Shown: one piece after another, positions 14,958 to 21,256 of the stretch
Layout: every line of letters starts with the position of its first letter
How positions within the stretch are numbered: position 1 is the stretch's first letter
DNA from: Sedimenticola_A endophacoides
GTDB lineage: Bacteria; Pseudomonadota; Gammaproteobacteria; Chromatiales; Chromatiaceae
Reading direction: 5' to 3'
Length of the DNA: 21,321 nt
NCBI GenBank assembly: GCA_003062345.1
Contig: PQCO01000210.1
Location: 1 to 21,321 of the forward strand
Notes under the pieces: generated by a model
What the model saw: only the letters and a program-made list of their open reading frames with translations
Database searches by the model: none
What the model was told of the DNA's origin: nothing
Program-made: the position numbers and the translations under genes

Positions 14958-15307
14958 TTCAACTCCCGGAGCCTGGAGATATCGAGGGTGCCCCGGGTCA
15001 GGTAGAGCCGGTAGGCGTAGGCCAGCATCAGTGCGGTGGTGCCGACGCCGATGACGATGGCGGTGAGCACCAGCGCCTGGGGCAGAGGGTCGATGATGCG
15101 CGCGGGCGCCTCTGCGGCGGGGAGGGTGGCGTCGAGGATCGGCGCGGCGCGCCCGCGCAGATAGCCGACCCCCACCAGCACCAGGTTTACCCCTGTGTTG
15201 GCCACGCTGAAGGCGACGATCATGCGCAGGAGGTTGCGGTTGGTCAGCGCCCCGTAGAGGCCGATCAGGATCAGGAGGAAGCCGGTGGCGAGGGCGATCT
15301 CGGTCAT
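14951..15307 (-). CDS. mrpC: MrpC/NuoK-like antiporter subunit (MbhG type)
   Basis: A 118-residue membrane protein with three hydrophobic helices, as expected for MrpC, MbhG and NuoK. Landmarks are GLYGALTNRNLLRMIVAFS (residues 17-35) with the following ANTGVNLVLV, and DPLPQALVLTAIVIGVGTTA (73-92), the highly conserved third helix of MrpC. It belongs to the ion-translocating membrane arm. Its ATG shares the last base of the preceding stop (TAATG), and its own stop overlaps the GTG start of the double antiporter gene by a few bases, so the three genes are translationally coupled. Confidence 0.92.
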   Translation of the reverse strand: MTEIALATGFLLILIGLYGALTNRNLLRMIVAFSVANTGVNLVLVGVGYLRGRAAPILDATLPAAEAPARIIDPLPQALVLTAIVIGVGTTALMLAYAYRLYLTRGTLDISRLRELKW

Positions 15308-16005
15308 TACGGCTCCTGGGTCTCGGCCAGGGCTGCCAGCATCGACGAGAACTCGGCCCCAACCTTGAGGCCGATCAGCGAGTAGATGAGCGGGATGGCG
15401 CCCGCCGAGGTGAGTTCGCCCAGGGTTCCCAGCGGCAGGATGCGGTTGTCGAGGAAGCCCCCTGCGAGCAGCAGGCCGAGCAGGCCGATGAGTACGAACA
15501 GCAACCCCGAGAGTGACTCCAGCAACCGGATCAGGCGGTGGCTGAAGCGGCGCATGGGGTTGGCGAGCAGCAGCAGCAGGGTGGCCGAGGCGAGAATCGC
15601 CCCGCCCTGAAAACCGCCGCCGGGGGTCAGATGGCCGTTGACGAAGATGTGCACCCCGAGCAGCAGGATCAGCGGCGTCAGCAGGCGGCTGCCGGTCTCC
15701 AGCAGCTCGCCGGGGGGGATCGGCCGGCGCCGCGCACCGCCCGCCCGCGCGCCGTGGGCCAATACCAGGCCGACGATGGCGGCGCTCAGAAACAGCACCG
15801 TCACCTCGCCGAGGGTGTCGAGGCCGCGGTAGGTGACGATAATGGCGGTGACGATATTGGCGGCGCCGGTGTCCCGGACCGTCTGCCCGGCGTAGTAGGC
15901 GGCGGTGCGGTTGAGTTCGTCGTCGGGGGTGTAGCCGAACAGCAGGGCGCTGAAAACCCCGCCCAGACCCAGCAGCAGCAACAGCACCGTGGCCCGCCTA
16001 ATCAT
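15307..16005 (-). CDS. MbhE-MrpB fusion, membrane arm subunit
   Basis: A 232-residue membrane protein joining two parts that are separate in many organisms. Residues 1-95 match the MbhE/MrpA C-terminal segment: YYAGQTVRDTGAANIVTAII and RGLDTLGEVTVLFLSA. Residues 105-232 match MrpB/MbhF: VHIFVNGHLTPGGGFQGGAI near 118-137 and a last helix with LIYSLIGLKVGAE. In Mrp antiporters the first part lies at the end of MrpA, directly before MrpB, so the fusion keeps the natural order. Its ATG lies within the last bases of the MbhD gene, overlapping it by eight nucleotides. It should form part of the sodium/proton channel module. Confidence 0.88.
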   Translation of the reverse strand: MIRRATVLLLLLGLGGVFSALLFGYTPDDELNRTAAYYAGQTVRDTGAANIVTAIIVTYRGLDTLGEVTVLFLSAAIVGLVLAHGARAGGARRRPIPPGELLETGSRLLTPLILLLGVHIFVNGHLTPGGGFQGGAILASATLLLLLANPMRRFSHRLIRLLESLSGLLFVLIGLLGLLLAGGFLDNRILPLGTLGELTSAGAIPLIYSLIGLKVGAEFSSMLAALAETQEP

Positions 16006-16246
16006 GCCGCACCCGCGCCAGGATAAAGAAGAAGAGGAAGGTCGTCAGGCCGCTGCCGATGGCCGCTTCGGTCATCGCCACGTCCGGGGCCGCCAGCAGC
16101 AGAAACTGCACCGAGGCGAGGAGGCTGACCAGTCCGGCGGCGAGGATCGAGATCGGCAGGCTGCGCCGTCCGCGCACCGCCATCAGCGCTGCCACCAGCA
16201 TGGCCGCCGACAGCAACAGGCCCATGGCCGGGAGCAGCGCGCTCAC
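15998..16246 (-). CDS. MbhD-like small membrane subunit (DUF4040)
   Basis: An 82-residue protein with three hydrophobic helices. It matches the DUF4040/MbhD domain, which in Mrp antiporters is part of the MrpA C-terminus: LVSLLASVQFLLLAAPDVAM and TEAAIGSGLTTFLFFFIL carry the conserved PDVAxTEAAIG motif. The start is a GTG at 16246 that overlaps the mrpG stop (GTGA), with GGAGG eight bases upstream; the longer open frame beyond it overlaps mrpG and lacks hydrophobic character. It acts in the membrane arm together with the MbhE-MrpB protein. Confidence 0.88.
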   Translation of the reverse strand: MSALLPAMGLLLSAAMLVAALMAVRGRRSLPISILAAGLVSLLASVQFLLLAAPDVAMTEAAIGSGLTTFLFFFILARVRHD

Positions 16247-16581
16247 GAGCCGCCTCCGCCACGCTCTTCGAGCTGATCGATCCGGGTCAGGGGGGATCGG
16301 GGTGCGCCGGTGCGGTGCGCGGCACGTGCCAGCACCTGGGATGAGAGCGGGTTGGTGAACAGCAGGAAGAGGCCGATCAACAGCAGCTTCGGCCACCATT
16401 CGGGGCGCAGGCAGGCGGCGCCTGCGAGTACCAGCAGGGTGCCGAGCGTGGTCGCTTTGGTCCCCGCCTGGAGGCGGTTGTAGATATCGGGCATGCGCAG
16501 CAGGCCCAGGGCGCCGAACATCAGGAAGGCGCTGCCTGCGGCCAGCAGCGCGGCGCCCAGCAGATCGAGCAGGGCGGTCAT
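16243..16581 (-). CDS. mrpG: MrpG/MnhG-like antiporter subunit
   Basis: A 112-residue membrane protein with three hydrophobic helices. GALGLLRMPDIYNRLQAGTK (residues 23-42) is the MrpG signature, and LFLLFTNPLSSQVLARAAH is its third-helix end. The tail after residue 90 is short and polar. It is part of the small-subunit block (E, F, G) of the Mrp-type cation/proton module and is needed for assembly in known Mrp antiporters. Its ATG at 16581 shares a base with the mrpF stop, and its stop overlaps the MbhD start. Confidence 0.93.
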   Translation of the reverse strand: MTALLDLLGAALLAAGSAFLMFGALGLLRMPDIYNRLQAGTKATTLGTLLVLAGAACLRPEWWPKLLLIGLFLLFTNPLSSQVLARAAHRTGAPRSPLTRIDQLEERGGGGS

Positions 16582-16841
16582 CAGACGCTGCGCTCCAGGT
16601 AATGGGCGACCGTGATCACCCCGAGAAACGAGAGCAGGGCATAGACCAGGGCCACATCCAGGTAGATGCCGCGTCCTTCGGCCAGGGCGGCCAGCACGAT
16701 TCCGGTGATGGAGATGATGGTCAGCACGTCGAAGGCGGCCACCCGGTCGGCGGCGGAGGGACCGCGAATGAAACGCCCCAGGGCGAGCAGGAAGGCCGTG
16801 GCGCCCAGGGCGGCGGTCAGATAGAGCAGCCCCTCAACCAT
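16581..16841 (-). CDS. mrpF: MrpF/MnhF-like antiporter subunit
   Basis: An 86-residue membrane protein with three hydrophobic helices. The family motif RFIRGPSAADRVAAFDVLT lies at residues 23-41, and YLDVALVYALLSFLGVITVA is the conserved last helix (60-79). It belongs to the Mrp-type ion module of the complex. The start codon overlaps the end of mrpE by eight nucleotides, so the two are co-translated. Confidence 0.93.
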   Translation of the reverse strand: MVEGLLYLTAALGATAFLLALGRFIRGPSAADRVAAFDVLTIISITGIVLAALAEGRGIYLDVALVYALLSFLGVITVAHYLERSV

Positions 16842-17334
16842 ACATCACCTCCAGATAGCGTTCGAAGCCCGTGGCGATGGCCGCCGTCGCCGCCTCGGTG
16901 TCGCCTGGTTCCAGGGTGACGCAGTGGACATAGAGCCACTCGCCGTCGATCTCGACAGTGAGGGTGCCGGGGGTCAGCGTGATCGAGTTGGCCAGCATCA
17001 GCCGCCCCATGCGGCTCTTCAGCCGGGTGCGCACCCGAACGATTCCCGGGCTGATCGGCAGGGCCGGGGAGAGGACGATGGCGGCCATTCTGAGATTGGA
17101 GCGCAACAGCTCGCGGAAAAAGTATCCGTAATAGAACACTCCGGCCGCCAGGGCCCGTGGGGTGGGGCGCAGTTCGGTGAAAAAGGAGAGGCCATCGTGA
17201 AACAGCAGGGCGATGAGCAGTGCCGCCAGGGCGCCGACCAGCAGGCTGTCGGCCGCGAACCCGCCGCCGAGCAGCAGCCAGAAGAGCATGAGGGTGGCGA
17301 ACAGTACCGCCAGATCCCGCGCCTTGCGTGTCAT
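16834..17334 (-). CDS. mrpE: MrpE/MnhE-like antiporter subunit
   Basis: A 166-residue protein with two N-terminal hydrophobic segments and a cytoplasmic C-terminal domain. The family features are FYYGYFFRELLRSNLRMA near residue 80, RTRLKSRMGRLMLANSITLT and PGTLTVEIDGEWLYVHCV. It is the first gene of the complex operon, in the position MrpE-like subunits hold in archaeal MBH/MBS clusters. I prefer the ATG at 17334, which has GGAG four bases upstream. An ATG six codons earlier (17352) is possible but has no clear ribosome site; the open frame beyond it shows no family resemblance. The 240-nt region shared with divergent nfsB must hold the operon promoter. Confidence 0.9.
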   Translation of the reverse strand: MTRKARDLAVLFATLMLFWLLLGGGFAADSLLVGALAALLIALLFHDGLSFFTELRPTPRALAAGVFYYGYFFRELLRSNLRMAAIVLSPALPISPGIVRVRTRLKSRMGRLMLANSITLTPGTLTVEIDGEWLYVHCVTLEPGDTEAATAAIATGFERYLEVMYG

Positions 17335-17418
17335 ACCGCTCCGTTTATCCATCAAACGCTTGACCGTGGGCAGGTGCTTCGCGCTGGCCCCGGGAGAACG
17401 CGCGGCCGCACCGTTTCG

Positions 17419-17460
17419 CTGTCCGGGCAGTACATAAAGGCTAAGCGTATCACCGGACAG
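17419..17460. repeat. 8-bp inverted repeat between mrpE and nfsB
   Basis: CTGTCCGG (17419-17426) and CCGGACAG (17453-17460) are perfect inverted copies 26 nt apart. The AT-richer DNA between them could hold the promoter of the mrpE operon. The arrangement could be two half-sites of an operator. No matching regulator gene lies in the window. The function is inferred from position only. Confidence 0.4.
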
Positions 17461-17521
17461 ACAGCCCCCAAAAGGCGCTGGTGAAAACGCACAACCCGCT
17501 GCGCTCGCCAGCCGACCTGCA

Positions 17522-17527
17522 TATACT
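17522..17527 (+). promoter_or_regulatory. -10-like element of nfsB
   Basis: TATACT matches five of six bases of the -10 consensus and lies about 47 nt before the nfsB ATG. No good -35 hexamer is present 16-18 nt upstream (CTGCGC at 17 nt), so the promoter is either weak or activator-dependent. The nfsB ribosome site AGGAGT lies five bases before its ATG. Confidence 0.4.
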
Positions 17528-17574
17528 AACGCCATCCATGTTACGAAAAAACCACCTAACCGCAGGAGTCACTC

Positions 17575-18228
17575 ATGAATCTCTCCACTCTGGCCATATC
17601 CCGTTACGCCACCAAGGCCTATGATCCGGCAAGACGCGTTCCGGAGGCGTTGATGGAGCAGCTGCGGGTGCTGCTGCGCCATGCCCCCTCCTCCGTCAAC
17701 TCCCAGCCCTGGCACTTCATCATCGCCGCAAGCGACGCGGCCAAGGCCCGGATAGCCAGCGCCACCACCGGCCCCTACGCCGCCAACGAGCCGCGGGTGT
17801 TGAACGCCTCCCACGTGGTGGTGTTCTGCACCCACACCGACCTGGATGACGCCCATCTGGAGCGCGTGCTGGATCAGGAGGAGCGCGACGGGCGCTTTCC
17901 GGGGGAGGAGGCGCGGGCGGCCCAGGCCAAGGGGCGCGGCTACTACGTCAACATGCATCGCAACGAGTTGCGCGACACCCGCTGCTGGATGGAGAAGCAG
18001 GTCTATATCGCCCTCGGCACCCTGCTGTTCGGGGCCGCCGCCCTGGAGATCGACGCCACCCCCATCGAGGGCTTCGATCCCGTCCTCCTGGACCAGGCCC
18101 TGGAGTTGGAGGCGCGGGGCCTGCGCCCGGTGGTGATGGCAGCACTCGGTTACCATGGCGCCGATGATTTCAACGCCGGGCTGCCCAAGTCGCGCCTGCC
18201 GGAAGCGTCCCTGTTCACCACCCTCTGA
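17575..18228 (+). CDS. nfsB: NAD(P)H nitroreductase NfsB
   Basis: A 217-residue soluble FMN enzyme, the same length as E. coli NfsB and similar along its whole length. Shared segments are RYATKAYDP (residues 10-18), PSSVNSQPWHFII (FMN and dimer site, 38-50), NASHVVVFC, DQEERDGRF, WMEKQVYIALG, PIEGFDP and NAGLPKSRLPEAS at the C-terminus. It reduces nitro-aromatics, quinones and other acceptors in two-electron steps with NAD(P)H as an oxygen-insensitive nitroreductase. It is divergent from the large minus-strand operon. The next gene starts 97 nt downstream and seems to have its own promoter. Confidence 0.93.
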   Translation: MNLSTLAISRYATKAYDPARRVPEALMEQLRVLLRHAPSSVNSQPWHFIIAASDAAKARIASATTGPYAANEPRVLNASHVVVFCTHTDLDDAHLERVLDQEERDGRFPGEEARAAQAKGRGYYVNMHRNELRDTRCWMEKQVYIALGTLLFGAAALEIDATPIEGFDPVLLDQALELEARGLRPVVMAALGYHGADDFNAGLPKSRLPEASLFTTL

Positions 18229-18253
18229 GCGGTCTCCGCCGCCGGTCGGGGAT

Positions 18254-18286
18254 TTTCAGTTTGGTTTCAGGCAGGGGCGCTACTAT
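18254..18286 (+). promoter_or_regulatory. Candidate promoter with TTTCAG direct repeats
   Basis: TTTCAG occurs at 18254-18259 and again at 18265-18270, an 11-bp period (one helical turn). A -10-like TACTAT (18281-18286) follows ten bases later, and no -35 consensus is present. Direct repeats of one turn just upstream of a -10 are typical sites for OmpR/PhoB-type response regulators. The GTG of the downstream reductase gene lies about 40 nt further on. The sequence is seen; the regulation is inferred. Confidence 0.45.
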
Positions 18287-18325
18287 CCCGTTCAGACGAT
18301 AGGTTTCCGACAGCGGAGTTCGAAC

Positions 18326-19555
18326 GTGGAGAGTGCAACCCTGGCCCTGATCATCACCGTCGCCATCGCCGTTCAGGTGGTGGTGTTCGCCCTTCCAGGC
18401 ATCTTGCAGCGAAAGAGCCGGGTGGGCGTGGAGGGGGGCGATGAGCCCGTTTCGGCCCCGGTCTCCGCTCCCTGGGAGGGGTTCAGATCTTTTGAGGTGA
18501 GCCGTCGCGAGGTCGAGGACGAGGCGGGCGAGGTCTGCTCCTTCTACCTCTCGCCGCTGGACGGTGCCCCGCTGCCCCCCTACCTGCCGGGCCAGTACCT
18601 CACCTTCAGCCTGACGCCCGGCGGCGAGTCGGAGCGCCCGCTGGTGCGCTGCTACTCCCTCTCCGACCGGCCCCGGCCCGAACACTACCGCATCACCGTG
18701 AAACGGGTGCAGGCGGCCGCTCCGGAGCTGCCCCCCGGGCGCTCCTCGAATTACCTCCACGACCATGTGCCGACGGGCGCGCGGCTCCAGGTGCGGGCCC
18801 CGGCGGGACACTTCCACCTGCGGGAGGAGCCGCTGCCGGTGGTATTGATCGGCGGCGGCATCGGCATAACCCCCATGCTGAGCATGCTCAACACCCTGCT
18901 GGCGGGCGGCAGCGGCCGCGAGGTGTGGCTCTACTACGGGGTGCGCAACGGCCGCGAGCAGATCATGAAGGGGCACCTGCGAGCCCTGGACGAGGCACAC
19001 CCCAACCTTCATCTGCACCTCTGTTACAGTGACCCCCAGCCGGCGGATCGTGAAGGGATCGACTTTCAACACCGTGGACGGGTGGATCTCCCCCTGCTGC
19101 GCGCCACCCTCCGGTTGATGCGCTACCAGTTCTACGTCTGCGGCCCCAGGGCGATGATGGAGAGCCTGGTGCCGGGCCTGGAGGAGTGGGGCGTGGCGCC
19201 GGGAGATATCCATTACGAAGCGTTCGGACCGGCCACATTGAAACGGATACCGGCGGCGGCCCCGGCAGCGGCTCAGGCCCCGGGACCGGGACCGGAACCC
19301 CCCCGGCAGATCACCTTCAGCCGTTCCGGCCGCTCGGCGGCATGGGATCCCGCCGCCGGATCCCTGCTGGCCTTCGCCGAGGCCCAGGAGATCGCCATCG
19401 ACTCCGGGTGTCGTTCCGGCAGCTGCGGCTGTTGTCAGACCCGCCTCGAAGCGGGCGAGGTGAGCTATGTCCAGGAGCCGGACGCCGACATCCAGCCGGG
19501 CCATTGCCTCCCCTGCATCGCCACCCCCCGTGGCGACCTCGTATTGGGCCTATAG
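18326..19555 (+). CDS. Membrane-anchored FAD/NAD(P)-binding reductase with C-terminal 2Fe-2S ferredoxin
   Basis: A 409-residue protein. One N-terminal membrane helix (residues 5-24) is followed by a cytoplasmic FNR-type domain with RCYSLSDRP (FAD, 108-116), GGGIGITPML (NAD(P), 177-186) and YVCGP (270-274). A Pro/Ala-rich linker (309-326) leads to a plant-type 2Fe-2S domain with Cys362, Cys367, Cys370 and Cys397. The order resembles Hcr/hybrid-cluster reductases and phthalate-dioxygenase-type reductases, but with a membrane anchor. NqrF has an anchor too, with the ferredoxin before the FNR domain. The start is a GTG at 18326 with GGAG seven bases upstream; earlier in-frame codons overlap the end of nfsB and lack one. 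The next two genes, 9 nt downstream and then overlapping, encode a b-type-like membrane protein and a multihaem cytochrome, so it probably feeds electrons to them. Confidence 0.87.
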   Translation: MESATLALIITVAIAVQVVVFALPGILQRKSRVGVEGGDEPVSAPVSAPWEGFRSFEVSRREVEDEAGEVCSFYLSPLDGAPLPPYLPGQYLTFSLTPGGESERPLVRCYSLSDRPRPEHYRITVKRVQAAAPELPPGRSSNYLHDHVPTGARLQVRAPAGHFHLREEPLPVVLIGGGIGITPMLSMLNTLLAGGSGREVWLYYGVRNGREQIMKGHLRALDEAHPNLHLHLCYSDPQPADREGIDFQHRGRVDLPLLRATLRLMRYQFYVCGPRAMMESLVPGLEEWGVAPGDIHYEAFGPATLKRIPAAAPAAAQAPGPGPEPPRQITFSRSGRSAAWDPAAGSLLAFAEAQEIAIDSGCRSGSCGCCQTRLEAGEVSYVQEPDADIQPGHCLPCIATPRGDLVLGL

Positions 19556-19564
19556 AGAACCGCC

Positions 19565-20143
19565 ATGAATCGATCACTCATCAATAAGGAAGTCATCCCC
19601 TTTCTGGCCCTGTTCGGGGCCCTGATCCTGGCCGCGGTGGCGGCCGACTACCTGTTGCACCAGAACGGACTGGTGTGGATCGGCCGCTGGCTCGGAATTC
19701 CCGGGACCCTGCTGATCCTGGCCTCGTTCCTCTACTCCCTGCGCAAGCGCAAGGCGATCGGTTTCGGCACGTCCCGCCGTCTGCTCGGCCTGCATGAGGG
19801 CCTCACCTGGATCGGTGCCCTGATGGTCCTGATCCATGCCGGGGTGCATGTCTACGCCATCCTGCCCTGGCTGGCGTTGGCGGCGATGCTGGTCAACGTC
19901 CTCAGCGGCATGACCGGTAAGTTTCTGCTGGAGCGTTCGCGCCGTGCCCTGGCGCAGCGGCAGCAGGTCTATGCCGAGCAGGGGTTGGCGCCCCAGGAGG
20001 TGGAGCGGCGTCTGTTCTGGGACGCCACTGCCTTCGATCTGATGAAGCGTTGGCGGGTTGTACACCTGCCCATCACCCTGGCCTTCGCCGTGTTGGGACT
20101 CACCCATATCCTCACCATCCTGCTCTTCTGGCAATGGAAATGA
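19565..20143 (+). CDS. Small membrane protein with dihaem b-type histidine pattern
   Basis: A 192-residue protein with about five hydrophobic segments (roughly 11-30, 44-58, 76-98, 99-117 and 164-188). Two of them each hold two histidines exactly 14 residues apart: His77/His91 and His167/His181. This H-x13-H pattern on two helices is how cytochrome b and ferric reductase/NOX-type proteins bind two stacked haems across the membrane. His32 and His95 are additional. I do not recognise a named family. A charged loop (118-163) lies between the haem helices. It starts nine bases after the reductase gene and its stop overlaps the start of the octahaem cytochrome gene, so it likely links the two electrically. 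Confidence 0.75.
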   Translation: MNRSLINKEVIPFLALFGALILAAVAADYLLHQNGLVWIGRWLGIPGTLLILASFLYSLRKRKAIGFGTSRRLLGLHEGLTWIGALMVLIHAGVHVYAILPWLALAAMLVNVLSGMTGKFLLERSRRALAQRQQVYAEQGLAPQEVERRLFWDATAFDLMKRWRVVHLPITLAFAVLGLTHILTILLFWQWK

Positions 20144-20943
20144 ACAAAAAAATCCTGCTGCTCGTCGTCTCCATCAACCTCGCGGTACTGCTGCTGCTGG
20201 CCCTGTTCACGCCGCACCTCATGATCAGCCCCGGCAAGCCGATTCAGGCGCATGCGCACCTGACAGACGACTGCTTCGCCTGCCACAGCGCGTTTTTCGG
20301 CAGCACGCCGGAGAAGTGCATTGCCTGTCACAAAGTGGAGGAGATCGGACTCAAGACCACCCGGGGGATTGCCATCGCCGGTGAGAAGAAGAGCGTCGCC
20401 TTTCACCAGAGCCTGGTGGAGGAGGATTGTGTAGCCTGTCACAGCGAGCACCGGGGGGTACAGCCGTACCGTCCCATCGGGCAGTTCACTCACGAACTGC
20501 TGGAGCCGGATGTGCAGGAGCGCTGTGACGGGTGCCACGCCAATCCGGGCGACCGCCTGCATGGTCGGGTCGAGGGGCGCTGCAGCGCCTGTCATAGCCG
20601 CGAGCGCTGGACCCCGGCCACCTTCGATCACAGCGACTATTTTCGCTTCGATCGCGCCCATGAGACCGAGTGTGCCACCTGCCATATCGACAACAACTAC
20701 GACAGCTACACCTGCTACGGGTGCCACGAACACTCCCGCTCGAATATCCGCGGCGAACACCTTGAGGAGGGGATTCGCGATTACGAACAGTGCACCGACT
20801 GCCACCGCAGCGGAGACGAAGACGAAGCCGAGTACATCTGGCGCTCACGGCGCTACGGCATCCGGGGTGGAGAGAGTGGCTATCGCCGGGAAGAGGACCA
20901 CGACGAACGCCGGATGGGTCGGCGCTGGCACGACGACGACTGA
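20140..20943 (+). CDS. Membrane-anchored octahaem cytochrome c
   Basis: A 267-residue protein with one N-terminal membrane helix (residues 4-24) and a periplasmic part with eight CxxCH haem-binding motifs, starting at Cys45, 60, 97, 129, 148, 178, 192 and 218. Several further histidines (for example 40, 89, 104, 118, 141, 164, 174, 198, 207) could be distal ligands. It belongs loosely to the cytochrome c3/NapC-NrfH-like multihaem group; no catalytic haem motif such as CxxCK is present, so electron transfer is more likely than catalysis. The last 45 residues have no haem and are strongly charged (Arg, Asp, Glu). I start it at the ATG at 20140, which overlaps the preceding stop (ATGA); an ATG two codons earlier (20134) is equally possible. 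Confidence 0.88.
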   Translation: MNKKILLLVVSINLAVLLLLALFTPHLMISPGKPIQAHAHLTDDCFACHSAFFGSTPEKCIACHKVEEIGLKTTRGIAIAGEKKSVAFHQSLVEEDCVACHSEHRGVQPYRPIGQFTHELLEPDVQERCDGCHANPGDRLHGRVEGRCSACHSRERWTPATFDHSDYFRFDRAHETECATCHIDNNYDSYTCYGCHEHSRSNIRGEHLEEGIRDYEQCTDCHRSGDEDEAEYIWRSRRYGIRGGESGYRREEDHDERRMGRRWHDDD

Positions 20944-21256
20944 GCGTAGGGGGCGGGGGGGAGAAGGGCGTGCCCCTTCCAACCATAAAACGGCTGTGAC
21001 CATCGCCTCCGTGCTGATCCCTCCGCTCGGTTGCGGGACGCTGTCGTTGGGGCAGACGGCCTAACCCGAATGTTTCATAAACCATTAGGTGACCACAAAT
21101 ACCGTACAACCAGACTAGGGTATTAGCCGAGAACTAGGCAGGCCGGTAACTGTTAGCGGGGCGACGATCATTTTTTCGGGGTTGTAGCGTCCATTTGGCG
21201 CGGCTGATGAGGAAAAATCCCAGCCATTGGGCATACCATGACCTTTCCGGACGGAA
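20944..21256. other. Intergenic region without a visible gene
   Basis: No credible complete gene is present. A small hairpin, GAAGGG (20963-20968) with CCCTTC (20974-20979), lies 20 nt after the octahaem cytochrome gene; it lacks a T-run, so it is a poor terminator. From about 21062 the DNA becomes visibly more AT-rich, with ATTTTTTC at 21171-21178. I found no tRNA, CRISPR or clear promoter. It may be the regulatory region of a gene that starts near the right edge. Confidence 0.5.

Noticed and set aside
6227..17334. Ordinary NADH-quinone oxidoreductase (complex I)
   Set aside because: NuoA, E, F and G are absent, Mrp-specific subunits E, F, G and B are present, and the NuoD-like and NuoB-like key residues differ.
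17350..17366. FNR-like site ATCAA-ACGC-TTGAC before mrpE
   Set aside because: The half-sites point outwards, the reverse of an FNR/NnrR box, and the element lies at the alternative start codon.
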